From an uncultured Pseudomonadota bacterium (lineage in GTDB: Bacteria > Pseudomonadota > Gammaproteobacteria > Burkholderiales > Methylophilaceae): 34,776 nt of DNA. Location of the stretch: NCBI GenBank assembly GCA_903846555.1, contig CAINBI010000034.1, positions 1-34,776 on the forward strand. Direction: 5' to 3'. This document shows, in pieces, positions 1-11,167 of the stretch (its first letter is position 1; each line of letters begins with the position of its first letter). The position numbers were made by a program, and so were the translations under genes. Under the pieces are notes generated by a model. It saw only the letters and a list, made by a program, of their open reading frames with translations. It searched no databases and was not told the origin of the DNA.

Positions 1-129
1 ATTGAGAAGCCGCTTGCTTGCTTAAATGCAGCCAAGTTGAGCTGATTTTAACCAGAATGGGCAAGCAAACTCGCATCATAAGAGCATGCTAATTGATCGC
101 CAGTGATAATTTATGGTGTTTATGGATGA

Positions 130-534
130 GAACTAACTAAGGAAGAAAAGAAAACGCTTACAGAGGAAGAAAAAGAGTACAAATCCATACGCAAACAAAT
201 ACAGGAAAAACTCATCAAGTTTGCTACGCGCGTGCCGGTATTTATGTATTTGACGGATTATCGCGAGCGCAGCTTAAAAGATGTGATTACACAACTAGAG
301 CCAGCATTATTCAAAAAAGTCACAGGCTTATCACAAAAAGATTTTGAATTGTTAGTCAGCCTTGGCGTATTTAACAGCGCATTAATGAATGATGCCGTTT
401 ACAAATTTAAGCGTTATGAAGATGCCAGTTTGGAATACGCAGGCATATCCAAACAAAAAGACCAGCCTATTGGCTTGTACGACACGGTATTATCGGCCGA
501 GGATTACAGGGTAAAATTATTGCCTATGCGGTAA
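130..534 (+). pseudogene. C-terminal remnant of a helicase/restriction-type protein (tentative)
   Basis: An open frame runs from just after a TGA at 127-129 to a stop at 532-534. Its first in-frame start codon is a GTG at 232, in the middle of what reads as continuous protein: a Lys/Glu-rich helix (130-225) flows into the segment VPVFMYLTDYRE. This part and the following KVTGL..FELLVSLGVFNSALMN and FKRYEDASLEY segments recall, from memory, the extreme C-terminus of large DEAD/DEAH helicase proteins of restriction-modification loci. No helicase motif is present, and in-frame stops at 79 and 127 block extension to the left. I therefore read it as the leftover tail of a much longer gene. A short GTG-started 100-residue protein is possible but less likely. 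The family assignment is uncertain. Confidence 0.4.
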
Positions 535-571
535 ACGCAAACCCAACAGCGTATCGCAAGGCAGGCTTAAT

Positions 572-602
572 TTGTAATGGACTGAAAACAGTCTGGTAGA
601 AT
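572..602 (+). promoter_or_regulatory. Possible hemL promoter with small palindrome
   Basis: TAGAAT at 597-602 resembles a -10 box and lies 40 nt before the hemL ATG. TTGTAA at 572-577 is a possible -35, but the spacing is long (19). Between them lies the dyad GACTG AAAA CAGTC (580-593), which could bind a regulator or be chance. Weak evidence. Confidence 0.25.
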
Positions 603-642
603 ATGGCTTTCTCTCACGCTATTTTAAGACACCACAATCACC

Positions 643-1932
643 ATGACCTCAAACAATGAAACCCTTTTTGAAAAATCACAACAACTTATTCCGGGTGGTG
701 TAAATTCGCCAGTGCGCGCGTTTCGTAGCGTGGGCGGTACGCCTATTTTCTTCAAAAAAGGTTTGGGTTCTAAGTTGTGGGATGTAGATGGCAAAGAATA
801 TATCGACTACATCAATTCATGGGGGCCGATGATTGTTGGTCACGCGCATCCAGTGGTGATTAAAGCGGTGCAAGAAGTATCGGAGAATAGCTTGTCGTTT
901 GGCGCGCCTACTGGCTTAGAGCTTGAAATGGCCGAGCTAATCAATAAATTAGTCCCCAGCATGGAGCAAGTGCGTTTGGTGAGTAGTGGTACAGAAGCGA
1001 CCATGAGCGCCATTCGTGTGGCGCGCGGTTTTACTGGTCGCAATAAGTTGGTGAAGTTCGAGGGCTGTTATCACGGCCATTCTGATGCGCTGCTAGTGAA
1101 GGCGGGTTCAGGTTTGCTGACTTTTGGCGAGCCTGATTCTGCGGGCGTTCCGGCAGAAGTGGCTGCTCACACGCTAACTTTGGAATACAACAACACCCAA
1201 GCACTTAAAGATTTATTTAGCAAAGTGGGCGACGAAATTGCCTGTGTGATTATTGAGCCTGTGGTGGGCAATATGAACTTAGTGGTGCCGCACATGGACT
1301 TTTTACACACATTGCGCGAGCTTTGCACCAAACACGGCGCAGTGTTGATTTTTGATGAAGTGATGACTGGTTTCCGTGTGCATTTAGGTGGCGCGCAAGC
1401 TTTATACAATATCAAACCGGATATGACAACGTTAGGAAAAGTCATCGGTGGCGGCCTGCCTGTGGGCGCGTTTGGTGGCCGTAAAGACATGATGAGTTGC
1501 TTAGCGCCGCTGGGTAAAGTTTACCAAGCGGGTACTTTATCAGGCAACCCGGTTGCGGTGACCGCTGGCTTAAAAACCTTGGAGCTTATTCAAGCGCCAG
1601 ATTTTCACGCTAAACTAAGCACTCAAACCAAAAAATTGGTCGATGGCCTGATTGCCGCTGCAAAAGAGGCTGGCGTAGTATTTAATGCACAAAGTGTGGG
1701 CGGTATGTTCGGCCTATATTTCTGCGAAAAATGCCCAACTAGCTTTCATGAAGTGATGCAATCTAACAAAGAGCATTTTAATAAATTCTTCCATAGCATG
1801 CTCGATAGCGGCATTTATCTTGGTCCGTCTGCGTTTGAGGCTGGCTTTGTTTCAGCTGCACATAGCGATGAAGACCTTGCATTTACAATCGCTGCGGCTA
1901 AAAAAGCGTTTCAATTGGTGGCGGCATCTTAA
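643..1932 (+). CDS. hemL: Glutamate-1-semialdehyde 2,1-aminomutase
   Basis: PLP enzyme that converts glutamate-1-semialdehyde to 5-aminolevulinate, the C5-pathway entry to haem, sirohaem and cobalamin; cytosolic. The 429-residue length is normal for HemL. The N-terminal motif [12 protein letters not shown], the phosphate-binding SSGTEA segment (114-119), the cofactor Asp in [10 protein letters not shown] (D238) and the Schiff-base lysine in [13 protein letters not shown] (K266) are all present. No good Shine-Dalgarno precedes the ATG, but the N-terminus aligns with the family start, so 643 is kept. It lies alone upstream of gltB. With hemE 7 kb downstream, two haem-synthesis genes flank the GOGAT genes. 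A class III aminotransferase is the only alternative, and the motifs favour HemL strongly. Confidence 0.97.
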   Translation: MTSNNETLFEKSQQLIPGGVNSPVRAFRSVGGTPIFFKKGLGSKLWDVDGKEYIDYINSWGPMIVGHAHPVVIKAVQEVSENSLSFGAPTGLELEMAELINKLVPSMEQVRLVSSGTEATMSAIRVARGFTGRNKLVKFEGCYHGHSDALLVKAGSGLLTFGEPDSAGVPAEVAAHTLTLEYNNTQALKDLFSKVGDEIACVIIEPVVGNMNLVVPHMDFLHTLRELCTKHGAVLIFDEVMTGFRVHLGGAQALYNIKPDMTTLGKVIGGGLPVGAFGGRKDMMSCLAPLGKVYQAGTLSGNPVAVTAGLKTLELIQAPDFHAKLSTQTKKLVDGLIAAAKEAGVVFNAQSVGGMFGLYFCEKCPTSFHEVMQSNKEHFNKFFHSMLDSGIYLGPSAFEAGFVSAAHSDEDLAFTIAAAKKAFQLVAAS

Positions 1933-1956
1933 CTTATTGAAATAAGCGGGCGTTAA

Positions 1957-1982
1957 TTTAGGCGCTTAATTTAGCGCCTAAA
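1957..1982 (+). terminator. Hairpin after hemL, weak terminator candidate
   Basis: Perfect 9-bp stem TTTAGGCGC (1957-1965) with GCGCCTAAA (1974-1982), 8-nt loop, starting 24 nt after the hemL stop. No T-run follows, so termination would be inefficient or Rho-assisted. It could equally be an mRNA 3'-end stabiliser. Confidence 0.4.
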
Positions 1983-2123
1983 GTTAGATAATGCCATTAT
2001 ATTTAATGCCGATCTGAATCATTTTGATGAAATAATCTGCATCTTTAAGCTCTATCTTATTGAACACATAGGCATTTAGCGGTAGACTTGAAGGTTCCGC
2101 TAAATGTTTTGTGATTAGATAAT

Positions 2124-5100
2124 ATGGTATCAGTGTTAAGTAACCCAATCGTGCAGAATGACTCAGCTTCAGGCATCGTAGATTCAAGCATCGTTAATCC
2201 AGGCTTTGTAAACACAGCCAAACCAATCAAACAAGGTTTATACAGACCATCAAACGAGCGTGACGCTTGTGGTGTTGGCTTTGTAGCGCATATTAAAGGC
2301 ACAAAAAGCCACGATATTGTGCAAAAAGGTTTGGAGTTACTGACCAATCTTACCCATCGCGGTGCCACTGGCTACGACCCTAAATTAGGTGATGGCGCGG
2401 GTTTACTCATGCAAATGCCAGATGCGTTTATGCGTCAAGAAGCGGCAAAACTCAGTATTACTCTTCCTGAAGCTGGCAATTATGCTGTCGGCAATGTGTT
2501 TTTACCACAAGCGGCAAATCACGTTGAGGCGTGTGTTGCGTTAATCAATAAGATCATCGCTGAAGAAAACCAGACTTTACTAGGTTGGCGCGATGTACCG
2601 GTTGATAACCGCGATTTAGCTCAAGCGGCACGCGATGTTGAGCCGACCATGCGTCAGGTTTTTATTGCCAGCACTTCTAGCGACCAAAATACTTTTGAGC
2701 GCAAATTATTCGTCATTCGTAAGCGTGTTGAGCATGCGATTCGCGCACTGGATTTAAAAGATCCTGCTACTTTTTACATTCCATCATTATCTTCACGCAC
2801 CATTGTCTACAAAGGCATGTTGTTAGCCAATGAAGTGGGTGTTTATTACAAAGATTTGAACGATGTAAGTGTCGTTTCAGCGTTGGCGCTAGTGCATCAA
2901 CGCTTTTCAACCAACACCTTTCCCGCTTGGGATTTAGCCCATCCGTTCCGCATGATTGCGCATAACGGCGAAATCAATACCGTACAAGGTAACGTTAACT
3001 GGATGGCCGCACGTCACGAGACCATGAAGTCTAGCGTGATAGGCGAAGATTTAGAAAAACTTTGGCCGTTGATTGTCGATGGCCAATCCGATTCAGCCTG
3101 TTTTGATAACTGTTTAGAATTGCTGGTGGCTGGTGGTTATTCATTGCCACATGCCATGATGATGTTGATTCCTGAAGCTTGGGGCGCAAAAGATGGCTAT
3201 GGCAACCCGTTAATGGACGAAGAGCGCCGTGCGTTTTACGAATATCACGCAGCGTTAATGGAACCTTGGGATGGCCCAGCCGCCGTTGCGTTTACCGATG
3301 GCCGCATGATAGGTGCAACCTTAGACCGTAACGGCTTACGTCCAGCGCGTTATTTAGTCACCGATGATGACATTGTAATGATGGCTTCTGAAATGGGCGT
3401 ACTGACATTTCCACAAGAAAAGATCGTTAAAAAATGGCGTTTAGAGCCAGGCAAAATGTTGTTAATCGACATGGAACAAGGTCGCATTATTAGCGATGCC
3501 GAAGTAAAAAAACAAGTAGCAACCGCAAAACCATATCAGCAATGGATAGAAAAAACGCGCTACTTTTTAACTGACATGCCAAAAGTAGATGGCGAGCTAG
3601 AAATGGCTGCCGGTTTATTAGATACGCAACAAGCCTTTGGTTACACACAAGAAGACATTAAATTCGTGATGTTGCCTATGGTGCAAAACGGGGAAGAAGG
3701 TTCTGGTTCTATGGGTAATGACGCGGCCTTGCCCGTGTTGTCGGTTAAGCCAAAATTGCTATATAGCTATTTTAAACAGTTATTTGCACAAGTGACTAAC
3801 CCGCCTATCGACCCGATTCGTGAAGAATTGGTCATGTCTTTGGTCACCTTTATCGGCCCAAAACCAAATTTATTGGGCGTCGACGAAACTAAACCAGCGA
3901 TGCGTTTAGAAGCTAGCCAGCCAGTATTAATGCTGGACGAATTAGAGCAATTAAAAGCCATTGCTATACTTACACAAAATCAATATAAATCGCTAGTGTT
4001 AGACATTACTTATCCTGTAGCGCAGGGTAAGGCGGGTATGGCAGCAGCGGTTGCTAGCATTACCCATGCGGCCGAAAAAGCGGTTCAAGATGGCTTTAAT
4101 ATCCTGATTCTTTCAGACAGAAGCATCAGCGAAACGCGTTTAGCGATTCCAGCCTTACTCGCTTGCTCTGCCACACATGAACATTTAGTGAAAGCTGGTT
4201 TACGCACCAGCACTGGCCTAGTGATAGATACTGGCTCGGCGCGTGAAGTGCATCATTTTGCGTTGCTTGCTAGTTATGGCGCTGAAGCTGTTTGCCCTTG
4301 GTTAGCTTTTGAAACGATTAACCATATGGGCGCTAAAGATAATTACGTCGCGGCTAAAAACTTTGTTAAAGCGATCGGCAAAGGCTTATATAAAGTCATG
4401 TCTAAGATGGGTATTTCTACCTATCAATCTTATTGCGGGGCACAGATTTTTGAAGCGATTGGCCTAAATTCAGCATTTGTTGATCAATACTTCACTGGCA
4501 CAGTGACGAATATTGAAGGCATCGGTTTAGACCAAGTCGCCGAAGAAGCGACACGTTTGCACAGCAGCGCTTTTGGTGAAGACCCAATATTGGCGAATAG
4601 CTTGGATGCAGGCGGCGAATATGCTTTCCGTGTGCGCGGTGAAGAGCACATGTGGACGCCAGATTCTATTGCAAAATTGCAGCATGCTACTCGCACTAAC
4701 TCAGCCGCTACTTATAAAGAATATGCCAAGTTAATTAACGACCAATCACGCCGCCACATGACGCTACGCGGTTTGTTTAAGATTAAATCAGCACACACCG
4801 CTATTCCGCTGGAATCTGTTGAAGCGGCTAAAGAAATCGTTAAACGTTTTGCAACGGGCGCGATGTCGCTAGGTTCAATTTCAACTGAAGCGCATGCAAC
4901 TTTGGCCATTGCCATGAACCGTATCGGTGGTAAATCGAACACTGGTGAAGGCGGCGAAGATGCCAAACGCTTTATCGCAGTCGCTACTGACACCACGATG
5001 GCGAAAGTCATCGGCGAGAACGTCATTGAAAAAGATATTCAGCTTAAAGCTGGCGATTCAATGCGCTCAAAAATCAAGCAAGTGGCTTCTGGCCGTTTTG

Positions 5101-6833
5101 GTGTAACGGCTGAATACTTGGCTTCTGCCGATCAAATTCAAATCAAAATGGCGCAAGGGGCAAAACCAGGCGAAGGCGGCCAATTGCCAGGCCATAAGGT
5201 TTCTGAATATATTGCCAAATTACGTTTTTCAGTGCCTGGCGTGGGTTTAATTTCACCACCGCCGCATCATGATATTTATTCAATTGAAGATTTAGCCCAG
5301 CTAATACACGATCTTAAAAACGCCAATCCTAAAGCGTCTATTTCAGTTAAATTAGTCGCTGAAACTGGCGTTGGTACGGTGGCGGCAGGTGTAGCGAAAG
5401 CCAAATCTGACCACATTGTGATTGCTGGCCATGATGGCGGCACAGGCGCTTCACCAATATCATCGATTAAACATGCGGGCGGTCCGTGGGAATTAGGCCT
5501 TGCTGAAACACAGCAAACCTTAGTGCTTAACCAATTACGTGGTCGCGTGGTGTTGCAAGTCGATGGTCAAATTAAAACTGGTCGCGATGTATTAATCGGT
5601 GCTTTATTAGGTGCAGACGAATTTGGTTTTGCTACCGCCCCGTTGATCGTTGAAGGCTGTATTATGATGCGCAAATGCCATCTTAATACTTGCCCAGTTG
5701 GCGTGGCAACACAAGACCCAGAACTACGCAAACGCTTTACCGGCCAACCCGAGCATGTAGTGAATTACTTCTTCTTTGTGGCTGAAGAAGTGCGCGAGTT
5801 GATGGCTAGCATGGGTATTGCAAAATTTGACGATTTAATCGGTCGTGCAGATTTACTGGATATGCAAGCGGGCATAGACCACTGGAAAATCTGCGGTTTA
5901 GACTTCAAAAAAGTGTTCCATTTACCAGAAATGCCAGCCAGTGTTTCACGCAAAAATAACGATGTGCAAGATCACGGCTTGGTGAATGCGCTGGATAATC
6001 AGTTAATGGCCTTAGCCAATAACGCTTTGGAAACTGGCTCAAAAGTAGTGTTGGATATGCCAATCTCAAACACCAATCGAACTGTTGGCACGATGCTATC
6101 TAACCAAGTCGCTACGCGCTACGGTAGCGTAGGCTTGCCAGATGACACGATAAACATCAACTTTACTGGTACTTCGGGCCAAAGTTTTGCGGCGTTTTTA
6201 GCCAAAGGTATTAGCTTTACCTTGACAGGCGAAGGCAACGATTACGTAGGTAAAGGCTTATGTGGTGGTCGTATTGTGATTAAACCGCCAGTAGCATTCC
6301 GTGGCCTTGCGCACGAAAACATTATTGTTGGCAATACCGTGATGTACGGTGCAACGACTGGCGAAAGTTACTTTAGAGGCGTGGCTGGCGAGCGTTTCTG
6401 TGTGCGTAACTCAGGCGCTTCTGCGGTGGTTGAAGGCGTGGGTAATCACGGTTGTGAATACATGACAGGCGGTACTGTAGTCGTGTTAGGTGCCACTGGC
6501 CAAAACTTTGCGGCAGGCATGAGCGGTGGCGTAGCTTATGTTTACGATGAAGATGGTATGTTTGCTAAACGTTGCAATATGAATATGGTGACGCTAGAAA
6601 AAGTGGAAGCGGCTGAAGCAGATTTAGGCAAAACGCAACACTTGAACCAAGCGGATGAAATTACACTCAAAACGCTGATTGAAAACCATGCGAAACATAC
6701 TGGCAGCGTGCGTGCTAGCGCATTGTTAGCAGACTGGGCTACAGCAAGAGCTAAGTTTGTAAAAGTGATGCCAATTGAATATAAACGCGCATTGAAAGAA
6801 TTAGCTGCAGCTTCTGCAAAACAAGCTGCTTAA
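2124..6833 (+). CDS. gltB: Glutamate synthase (NADPH) large subunit
   Basis: Large subunit of GOGAT. It releases ammonia from glutamine, channels it to an FMN site and makes glutamate from 2-oxoglutarate with electrons from GltD; cytosolic. At 1569 residues it is slightly long. The class II glutaminase domain begins at the Cys of [14 protein letters not shown] (C49), which should become the N-terminal nucleophile after removal of a ~48-residue propeptide; known GltB propeptides are often shorter (about 36 in Azospirillum). The FMN synthase domain occupies roughly 870-1245 and carries the 3Fe-4S cysteines C1179, C1185 and C1190. The GXGXG beta-helix fills about 1290-1540 ([17 protein letters not shown]-like turns). 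The ATG at 2124 has no clear Shine-Dalgarno; GTG codons 4 and 10 are alternatives. gltD follows after 39 bp, so they are co-transcribed. Confidence 0.97.
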   Translation: MVSVLSNPIVQNDSASGIVDSSIVNPGFVNTAKPIKQGLYRPSNERDACGVGFVAHIKGTKSHDIVQKGLELLTNLTHRGATGYDPKLGDGAGLLMQMPDAFMRQEAAKLSITLPEAGNYAVGNVFLPQAANHVEACVALINKIIAEENQTLLGWRDVPVDNRDLAQAARDVEPTMRQVFIASTSSDQNTFERKLFVIRKRVEHAIRALDLKDPATFYIPSLSSRTIVYKGMLLANEVGVYYKDLNDVSVVSALALVHQRFSTNTFPAWDLAHPFRMIAHNGEINTVQGNVNWMAARHETMKSSVIGEDLEKLWPLIVDGQSDSACFDNCLELLVAGGYSLPHAMMMLIPEAWGAKDGYGNPLMDEERRAFYEYHAALMEPWDGPAAVAFTDGRMIGATLDRNGLRPARYLVTDDDIVMMASEMGVLTFPQEKIVKKWRLEPGKMLLIDMEQGRIISDAEVKKQVATAKPYQQWIEKTRYFLTDMPKVDGELEMAAGLLDTQQAFGYTQEDIKFVMLPMVQNGEEGSGSMGNDAALPVLSVKPKLLYSYFKQLFAQVTNPPIDPIREELVMSLVTFIGPKPNLLGVDETKPAMRLEASQPVLMLDELEQLKAIAILTQNQYKSLVLDITYPVAQGKAGMAAAVASITHAAEKAVQDGFNILILSDRSISETRLAIPALLACSATHEHLVKAGLRTSTGLVIDTGSAREVHHFALLASYGAEAVCPWLAFETINHMGAKDNYVAAKNFVKAIGKGLYKVMSKMGISTYQSYCGAQIFEAIGLNSAFVDQYFTGTVTNIEGIGLDQVAEEATRLHSSAFGEDPILANSLDAGGEYAFRVRGEEHMWTPDSIAKLQHATRTNSAATYKEYAKLINDQSRRHMTLRGLFKIKSAHTAIPLESVEAAKEIVKRFATGAMSLGSISTEAHATLAIAMNRIGGKSNTGEGGEDAKRFIAVATDTTMAKVIGENVIEKDIQLKAGDSMRSKIKQVASGRFGVTAEYLASADQIQIKMAQGAKPGEGGQLPGHKVSEYIAKLRFSVPGVGLISPPPHHDIYSIEDLAQLIHDLKNANPKASISVKLVAETGVGTVAAGVAKAKSDHIVIAGHDGGTGASPISSIKHAGGPWELGLAETQQTLVLNQLRGRVVLQVDGQIKTGRDVLIGALLGADEFGFATAPLIVEGCIMMRKCHLNTCPVGVATQDPELRKRFTGQPEHVVNYFFFVAEEVRELMASMGIAKFDDLIGRADLLDMQAGIDHWKICGLDFKKVFHLPEMPASVSRKNNDVQDHGLVNALDNQLMALANNALETGSKVVLDMPISNTNRTVGTMLSNQVATRYGSVGLPDDTININFTGTSGQSFAAFLAKGISFTLTGEGNDYVGKGLCGGRIVIKPPVAFRGLAHENIIVGNTVMYGATTGESYFRGVAGERFCVRNSGASAVVEGVGNHGCEYMTGGTVVVLGATGQNFAAGMSGGVAYVYDEDGMFAKRCNMNMVTLEKVEAAEADLGKTQHLNQADEITLKTLIENHAKHTGSVRASALLADWATARAKFVKVMPIEYKRALKELAAASAKQAA

Positions 6834-6872
6834 AAAAATCGTTAAATAGAACGACAGAAAAGGTTTTACAGT

Positions 6873-8300
6873 ATGGGCAAAATTACAGGTTTTATGGAAT
6901 ACAAAAGATTGGCTGAAGCAAACTTGCCAGTGACTGATCGCGTTAAAAACTACAAAGAATTTGTATTGCATTTAACCGATGACCAAGCCAAACAGCAAGG
7001 TGCGCGCTGTATGGATTGCGGCATTCCGTTTTGTACGACGGGCTGTCCAGTAAATAACATTATTCCTGATTTTAACGATTTGGTTTATAGCCAAGACTGG
7101 AAATCAGCCATTGATGTGTTGCATTCAACCAATAACTTTCCTGAGTTTACTGGCCGAATTTGCCCAGCGCCTTGCGAAGCGGCTTGCACGTTAAATATTA
7201 ACGATGATGCCGTGGGTATTAAGTCTATTGAACATGCGATTATCGACAAAGCTTGGGAAAATGACTGGGTTGTTCCACAAATTTCTGCGCATAAAACGGG
7301 TAAGAAAATCGCTATTGTTGGTTCAGGCCCAGCCGGTTTAGCCGCAGCGCAACAATTGGCGCGGGTTGGCCACAGCGTTGTAGTGCTAGAAAAAAATAGT
7401 CGCATTGGTGGTTTGTTGCGCTACGGTATTCCAGATTTCAAAATGGAAAAAACCCATATTGATAGACGTATGGCGCAGATGGAAGCTGAAGGCGTTGAGT
7501 TCCGCGTGAATCAACACGTAGGCGAAAACGTGAATGCGGATGATTTGTTGGCTGAATTTGATGCCGTGGTATTGGCTGGCGGCGCAGAACATCCGCGTGA
7601 TTTACCAGTACAAGGCCGTGAGCTAGATGGCGTAATGTACGCAATGGACTTTTTAGCCCCGCAAAATAAAGTGGTGGCTGGCGATTCGATTGCAAACCAA
7701 GTGATGGCGAACAATAAAAACGTAGTAGTCATTGGCGGCGGCGATACTGGTTCTGACTGCGTGGGCACTTCTAATCGTCATGGTGCCTTATCAATTACCC
7801 AGTTTGAATTAATGCCACAACCGCCAGAGCACGAGAATAAAGAGCTAGTTTGGCCAAATTGGCCTATCAAAATGCGCACTTCAAGCTCGCATGAAGAAGG
7901 CGCAAACCGTGATTGGTCTATTACTACCAAAGAACTGATTGGTGAAAATGGTAAAGTAGTGGCCTTAAAAGGCACTAAAGTAGAATGGAAAGACGGCAAA
8001 ATGGTAGAAGTGGCGGGCACTGAATTCACCATTAAAGCCGATTTGGTGTTGTTGGCAATGGGCTTTGTTTCACCTGTGCAAAAATTGCTAGAAGCCTTTG
8101 GCGTAGAAAAAGACAATCGTGGCAATGCAAAAGCAACTACAGAAGGCACTGAAAGCTACCAAACCAGTAAAGCCAAAGTGTTTGCAGCGGGCGATGTGCG
8201 CCGTGGGCAATCGCTAGTGGTTTGGGCGATTCGTGAAGGGCGTCAAGCGGCGCGGGCAGTGGACGAGTTTTTGATGGGTAGCTCAATACTTCCACGTTAA
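6873..8300 (+). CDS. gltD: Glutamate synthase small subunit
   Basis: Beta subunit of GOGAT. It oxidises NADPH at an FAD and passes electrons through two 4Fe-4S clusters to GltB. 475 residues, typical length. Cluster cysteines lie in C46-C49-C54-C58 and C97-C101-C105. The FAD dinucleotide motif [11 protein letters not shown] is at about 149-159, and the NADPH motif [10 protein letters not shown] at about 287-296. The C-terminal [20 protein letters not shown] helix that closes the FAD site is intact. An AAAGG Shine-Dalgarno about 10 nt before the ATG supports the start. It is the second gene of the gltBD operon, which ends at the strong terminator at 8353-8388. Related NADPH-dependent subunits (PreT, AegA) differ, and the gltB partner settles the call. 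Confidence 0.97.
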   Translation: MGKITGFMEYKRLAEANLPVTDRVKNYKEFVLHLTDDQAKQQGARCMDCGIPFCTTGCPVNNIIPDFNDLVYSQDWKSAIDVLHSTNNFPEFTGRICPAPCEAACTLNINDDAVGIKSIEHAIIDKAWENDWVVPQISAHKTGKKIAIVGSGPAGLAAAQQLARVGHSVVVLEKNSRIGGLLRYGIPDFKMEKTHIDRRMAQMEAEGVEFRVNQHVGENVNADDLLAEFDAVVLAGGAEHPRDLPVQGRELDGVMYAMDFLAPQNKVVAGDSIANQVMANNKNVVVIGGGDTGSDCVGTSNRHGALSITQFELMPQPPEHENKELVWPNWPIKMRTSSSHEEGANRDWSITTKELIGENGKVVALKGTKVEWKDGKMVEVAGTEFTIKADLVLLAMGFVSPVQKLLEAFGVEKDNRGNAKATTEGTESYQTSKAKVFAAGDVRRGQSLVVWAIREGRQAARAVDEFLMGSSILPR

Positions 8301-8352
8301 ATATCAAACGCGTTAAATTTTAATCATTTAGCATAAGAAATCATTAGAAAAC

Positions 8353-8388
8353 AAAGGATGCAAAGTGAAACTCTTTGTGTCCTTTTTT
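8353..8388 (+). terminator. Rho-independent terminator between gltD and hemE
   Basis: 13-bp stem 8353-8365 / 8373-8385 with two G-U pairs in the middle and a 7-nt loop, followed directly by TTTTTT (8383-8388). It is 52 nt after the gltD stop. It also lies only 14 nt before the hemE ATG, so it sits inside the hemE leader. Confidence 0.8.
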
Positions 8389-8402
8389 ATTAGGTAATCA
8401 AC

Positions 8403-9467
8403 ATGAACCCAATACACAACGACACATTTTTACGGGCTTTAAACCGTGAAGCAACAGACTACACGCCAGTATGGATGATGCGCCAAGCGGGTCGTTATTT
8501 GCCAGAATACCGTGAAAGCCGTAAAACGGCAGGTAGCTTTTTACAATTATGTAAAAGCCCTAGCTTTGCCACTGAAGTGACCATGCAACCGCTAGACCGT
8601 TACCCACTGTTAGATGCAGCAATTTTATTCTCGGATATTCTCACCGTGCCAGATGCTATGGGTTTAGGACTATATTTTGAAGAAGGCGAAGGCCCAAAAT
8701 TTGAGCGCACTTTACGTGAAGAAGCTGATATTCAAAAGTTAGTCGCACCCGATATGGCTAGTTTGCAATATGTGTTTGATGCCGTTGCTGAGATTCGTAA
8801 AACCATTAATGGCCGTGTGCCGCTGATTGGCTTCTCAGGTAGCCCGTGGACACTAGCGACTTATATGGTGGAAGGTAAAGGCGGCACAGACTTTTTAACC
8901 ATTAAAAAAATGGCTTACGCACGCCCCGATTTATTGCATCATATTTTAGAAACTACCGCACAAACAGTGATTCAATATCTGAATGCGCAAATCGCCGCTG
9001 GCGCTCAAGCGGTGATGATATTTGACTCATGGGGCGGCGCGCTTGCACATGATGCTTATATTGAATTTTCACTCAATTACATGCAAAAAATTGTAGCAGG
9101 TTTAACCAAAAGTAATGAAGGCCGCAAAGTGCCTAGCGTTGTATTCACTAAAGGTGGTGCTTTGTGGTTAGAAGTGCAAGCTGAGATTGGTGCCGATGCT
9201 TTAGGTTTAGATTGGACGGTAGACATCGGTAGCGCACGTCAACGTGTAGGCGATAAAGTGGCTTTACAAGGTAATTTAGATCCGGCTATTTTGCTTTCCA
9301 CACCAGAAGCAATTGAAAAAGAAGTGGCGAAGGTACTTAAAAGCTACGGTGCCGGCAATGGCCATGTATTCAACCTCGGGCATGGCATAACGCAATGGAC
9401 GCCGCCAGAGAACGCTGCAGCAATGTTGGCAGCGGTAAGAGAGCACAGCAGACAATATCATCAGTGA
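8403..9467 (+). CDS. hemE: Uroporphyrinogen decarboxylase
   Basis: Removes four acetate carboxyls from uroporphyrinogen III to give coproporphyrinogen III; cofactor-free, cytosolic, TIM-barrel. 354 residues, the usual length. The signature [13 protein letters not shown] supplies the two substrate-binding arginines (R27, R31). The [12 protein letters not shown] segment carries the key Asp (D78). [13 protein letters not shown] and the C-terminal FNLGHGI, with its conserved His, are present. AGGT 7-10 nt before the ATG is a plausible ribosome site. The gene starts 14 nt after a strong terminator, so it needs read-through from gltBD or a promoter buried in 8301-8352. Its 3' end faces the convergent permease with a 17-bp gap and no obvious shared terminator. 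Confidence 0.97.
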   Translation: MNPIHNDTFLRALNREATDYTPVWMMRQAGRYLPEYRESRKTAGSFLQLCKSPSFATEVTMQPLDRYPLLDAAILFSDILTVPDAMGLGLYFEEGEGPKFERTLREEADIQKLVAPDMASLQYVFDAVAEIRKTINGRVPLIGFSGSPWTLATYMVEGKGGTDFLTIKKMAYARPDLLHHILETTAQTVIQYLNAQIAAGAQAVMIFDSWGGALAHDAYIEFSLNYMQKIVAGLTKSNEGRKVPSVVFTKGGALWLEVQAEIGADALGLDWTVDIGSARQRVGDKVALQGNLDPAILLSTPEAIEKEVAKVLKSYGAGNGHVFNLGHGITQWTPPENAAAMLAAVREHSRQYHQ

Positions 9468-9484
9468 GTGCTTATTTTACTGGC

Positions 9485-10840
9485 TTAGCTACTGCCTATC
9501 CGATAACGCCCCATCATAAATGGTATCAGCCCAATTAATAATCCGCCGACGCCAATGAAGGTGGTCGTTAAATCAAATGTTGGTAAGCTATAAAGCGCTA
9601 CAAACACCATAAAGCCCGCACTAATTAGAGGCCAAATCACATAAGAACAAGCTTCTAGAATATCTGCTGAAAGTTTATTACGGTAATGCCAAGCACAAGC
9701 AAATCCAGCCAAGCTCATGTAGAAACATATTTGCAAACCAATGGCCTGAATTGAGCTCGCTAAAATAGCTTGAATTGATGGCATATACGACGAGCTAAAC
9801 AACAATAAAATTCCTAAAAACCATATCACCCCAGTTGCTACCCAAGGGGTTTGCCACTCTGGATGAACATTTGAGTACATTGGATGCATTGCTTTGTCGC
9901 GTGACATCGCAAAAAGGCATCGGCTAAATTGAATGATTTGCGTTTCAATTGTACCTACTGTACTTAGGATAGTCGAAACGACCGCAATGTAATTCCATGG
10001 TCTTGGAAAAAGCTTATTTGCAATTGCATAGAGAACGTTTGTATTTGCATTAGCAATTTCACTGTCAGTCATGACGATTAAAACAACCACCATCATGATA
10101 ACGAAGAAAATAATCAAATTCACCATCGCCCAAAATGCCCCACTATTTGCAGCTTTTGGTTTAGTTTCTTCCCCAAGGTTCATAGTGACATCCCAACCCC
10201 AGTAAAAAAAAATGGCAGTGAGTGCGCCTGATGCAAACGTGCTTGGGGTAAATGAAAGTAAAGATATCCATGCTAATTCTGGCTGGTGGGCGGGATTGCT
10301 TCCATACTTTAAGAATGCGCCAACAATGATTGCTAAAAGAATAATTGATTCAACGCCAGTTAAGATTAATTGGATATAACTAGCGTGCTTGATTCCTTTA
10401 GCCACAATGATGGTGATCACTGTGAGCCATACTGCTGATGTAAAAGTTACCCAGTTAACGTTATCACTTAAACTAGGTGATATCAAAATTAAGGTAGATG
10501 TTGCAGCTGGGATGGTTGCAGAAACCATAAATACAACAGAGGAAACTAAAAGACCCCATCCGGCAAAAAATCCCCAACTAGGACCAAACACTTTACCTAC
10601 CCACGCATACGTTGCCCCCGCATGCGGCCGCATATTGCTGAGATGGCTAAAGGCAAGCATGATGCCGAACATAATTAATCCACAATAAAGAACGCTTCCA
10701 ACGGAAAGAACACCTACTGTGGCTACAATTGTTGCGGTTGTAACGGCAACACTAAAGGCTGGTGCTGTACCGGCAATTCCCATCACTAATGACTCAACTT
10801 TACCTAGCGCGCCGCTTAATAATCCATATTTTTCTGACAT
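9485..10840 (-). CDS. APC-family amino acid permease
   Basis: Inner-membrane secondary transporter of the amino acid-polyamine-organocation superfamily, 451 residues with about 12 hydrophobic segments. The TM1 region GIAGTAPAFSVAVTTA and the early ANMRPHAGATYAWVGKVFGPSWGFFAGW-type block (position ~68-95) are typical of APC permeases that carry amino acids or polyamines; the substrate cannot be told from sequence. TAGG lies 6 nt before the ATG. The nearest upstream gene on the same strand is nrdJ, 422 bp away and separated by a hairpin, so it is probably transcribed on its own from a promoter in 10841-10990. No enzyme neighbour hints at its substrate. Confidence 0.85.
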   Translation of the reverse strand: MSEKYGLLSGALGKVESLVMGIAGTAPAFSVAVTTATIVATVGVLSVGSVLYCGLIMFGIMLAFSHLSNMRPHAGATYAWVGKVFGPSWGFFAGWGLLVSSVVFMVSATIPAATSTLILISPSLSDNVNWVTFTSAVWLTVITIIVAKGIKHASYIQLILTGVESIILLAIIVGAFLKYGSNPAHQPELAWISLLSFTPSTFASGALTAIFFYWGWDVTMNLGEETKPKAANSGAFWAMVNLIIFFVIMMVVVLIVMTDSEIANANTNVLYAIANKLFPRPWNYIAVVSTILSTVGTIETQIIQFSRCLFAMSRDKAMHPMYSNVHPEWQTPWVATGVIWFLGILLLFSSSYMPSIQAILASSIQAIGLQICFYMSLAGFACAWHYRNKLSADILEACSYVIWPLISAGFMVFVALYSLPTFDLTTTFIGVGGLLIGLIPFMMGRYRIGSS

Positions 10841-10861
10841 CGTTAACCTACTTGATTCTAA

Positions 10862-10939
10862 AAATATTAATATTTGTGAATAGCGTGATTATTATCACGT
10901 AAATCTTACCAAAAATTAGGGTTTACGGAAAAAACGTAA
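10862..10939 (-). promoter_or_regulatory. Palindrome cluster upstream of the permease
   Basis: Three dyads lie within 100 nt of the permease ATG: the perfect palindrome AAATATTAATATTT (10862-10875), CGTGAT with ATCACG around a 4-nt spacer (10884-10899), and TTACG with CGTAA around 7 nt (10923-10939). A run of seven G follows at 10942-10948. They may mark operators of the permease promoter. No convincing -35/-10 pair was found, so this stays a candidate. Confidence 0.3.
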
Positions 10940-10948
10940 GCGGGGGGG

Positions 10949-11070
10949 TTAATCTACTCAGGACGAAATGGTGACATTCTCTAGGCTAGCATGAACTGGA
11001 CGATGCAAGAAAAAGACTGTTTCAAACTAACGCTCCCTTTTGAAGCTAAGTTAGCAAATCCTTAAACAAC
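10949..11070. other. Intergenic stretch without a recognised gene
   Basis: Between the permease promoter region and the nrdJ 3' hairpin there is no supported gene. A 24-codon plus-strand frame begins at an ATG near 10991 and ends with a TAA near 11065. It has no ribosome site and is too short to call. Confidence 0.3.
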
Positions 11071-11097
11071 AAAGGCCAGATATCTCTTCCGGCCCTT
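11071..11097 (-). terminator. Candidate nrdJ terminator
   Basis: On the minus strand the arm AAGGGCC (11097-11091) pairs with GGCCTTT (11077-11071) with one G-U. It is followed by GTTGTTT, a moderately T-rich tail. It lies about 165 nt beyond the nrdJ stop, and its arms do not suit termination on the plus strand. Confidence 0.45.
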
Positions 11098-11144
11098 GCT
11101 GAACAATGTTGAACACAATTTAATCTTAATTGCTTACTAATCAA

Positions 11145-11167
11145 TAAGTTAATGCACGATTAACTTA
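11145..11167. repeat. Perfect 9-bp inverted repeat downstream of nrdJ
   Basis: TAAGTTAAT (11145-11153) and ATTAACTTA (11159-11167) are perfect reverse complements around GCACG. The A/T-rich hairpin has no T-run on either strand. It could be an operator, a transcript 3' structure or a relic. Confidence 0.5.

Noticed and set aside
10991-11065. 24-codon plus-strand frame between the permease and nrdJ
   Set aside because: No ribosome site, opposite to both neighbours and too short to judge.
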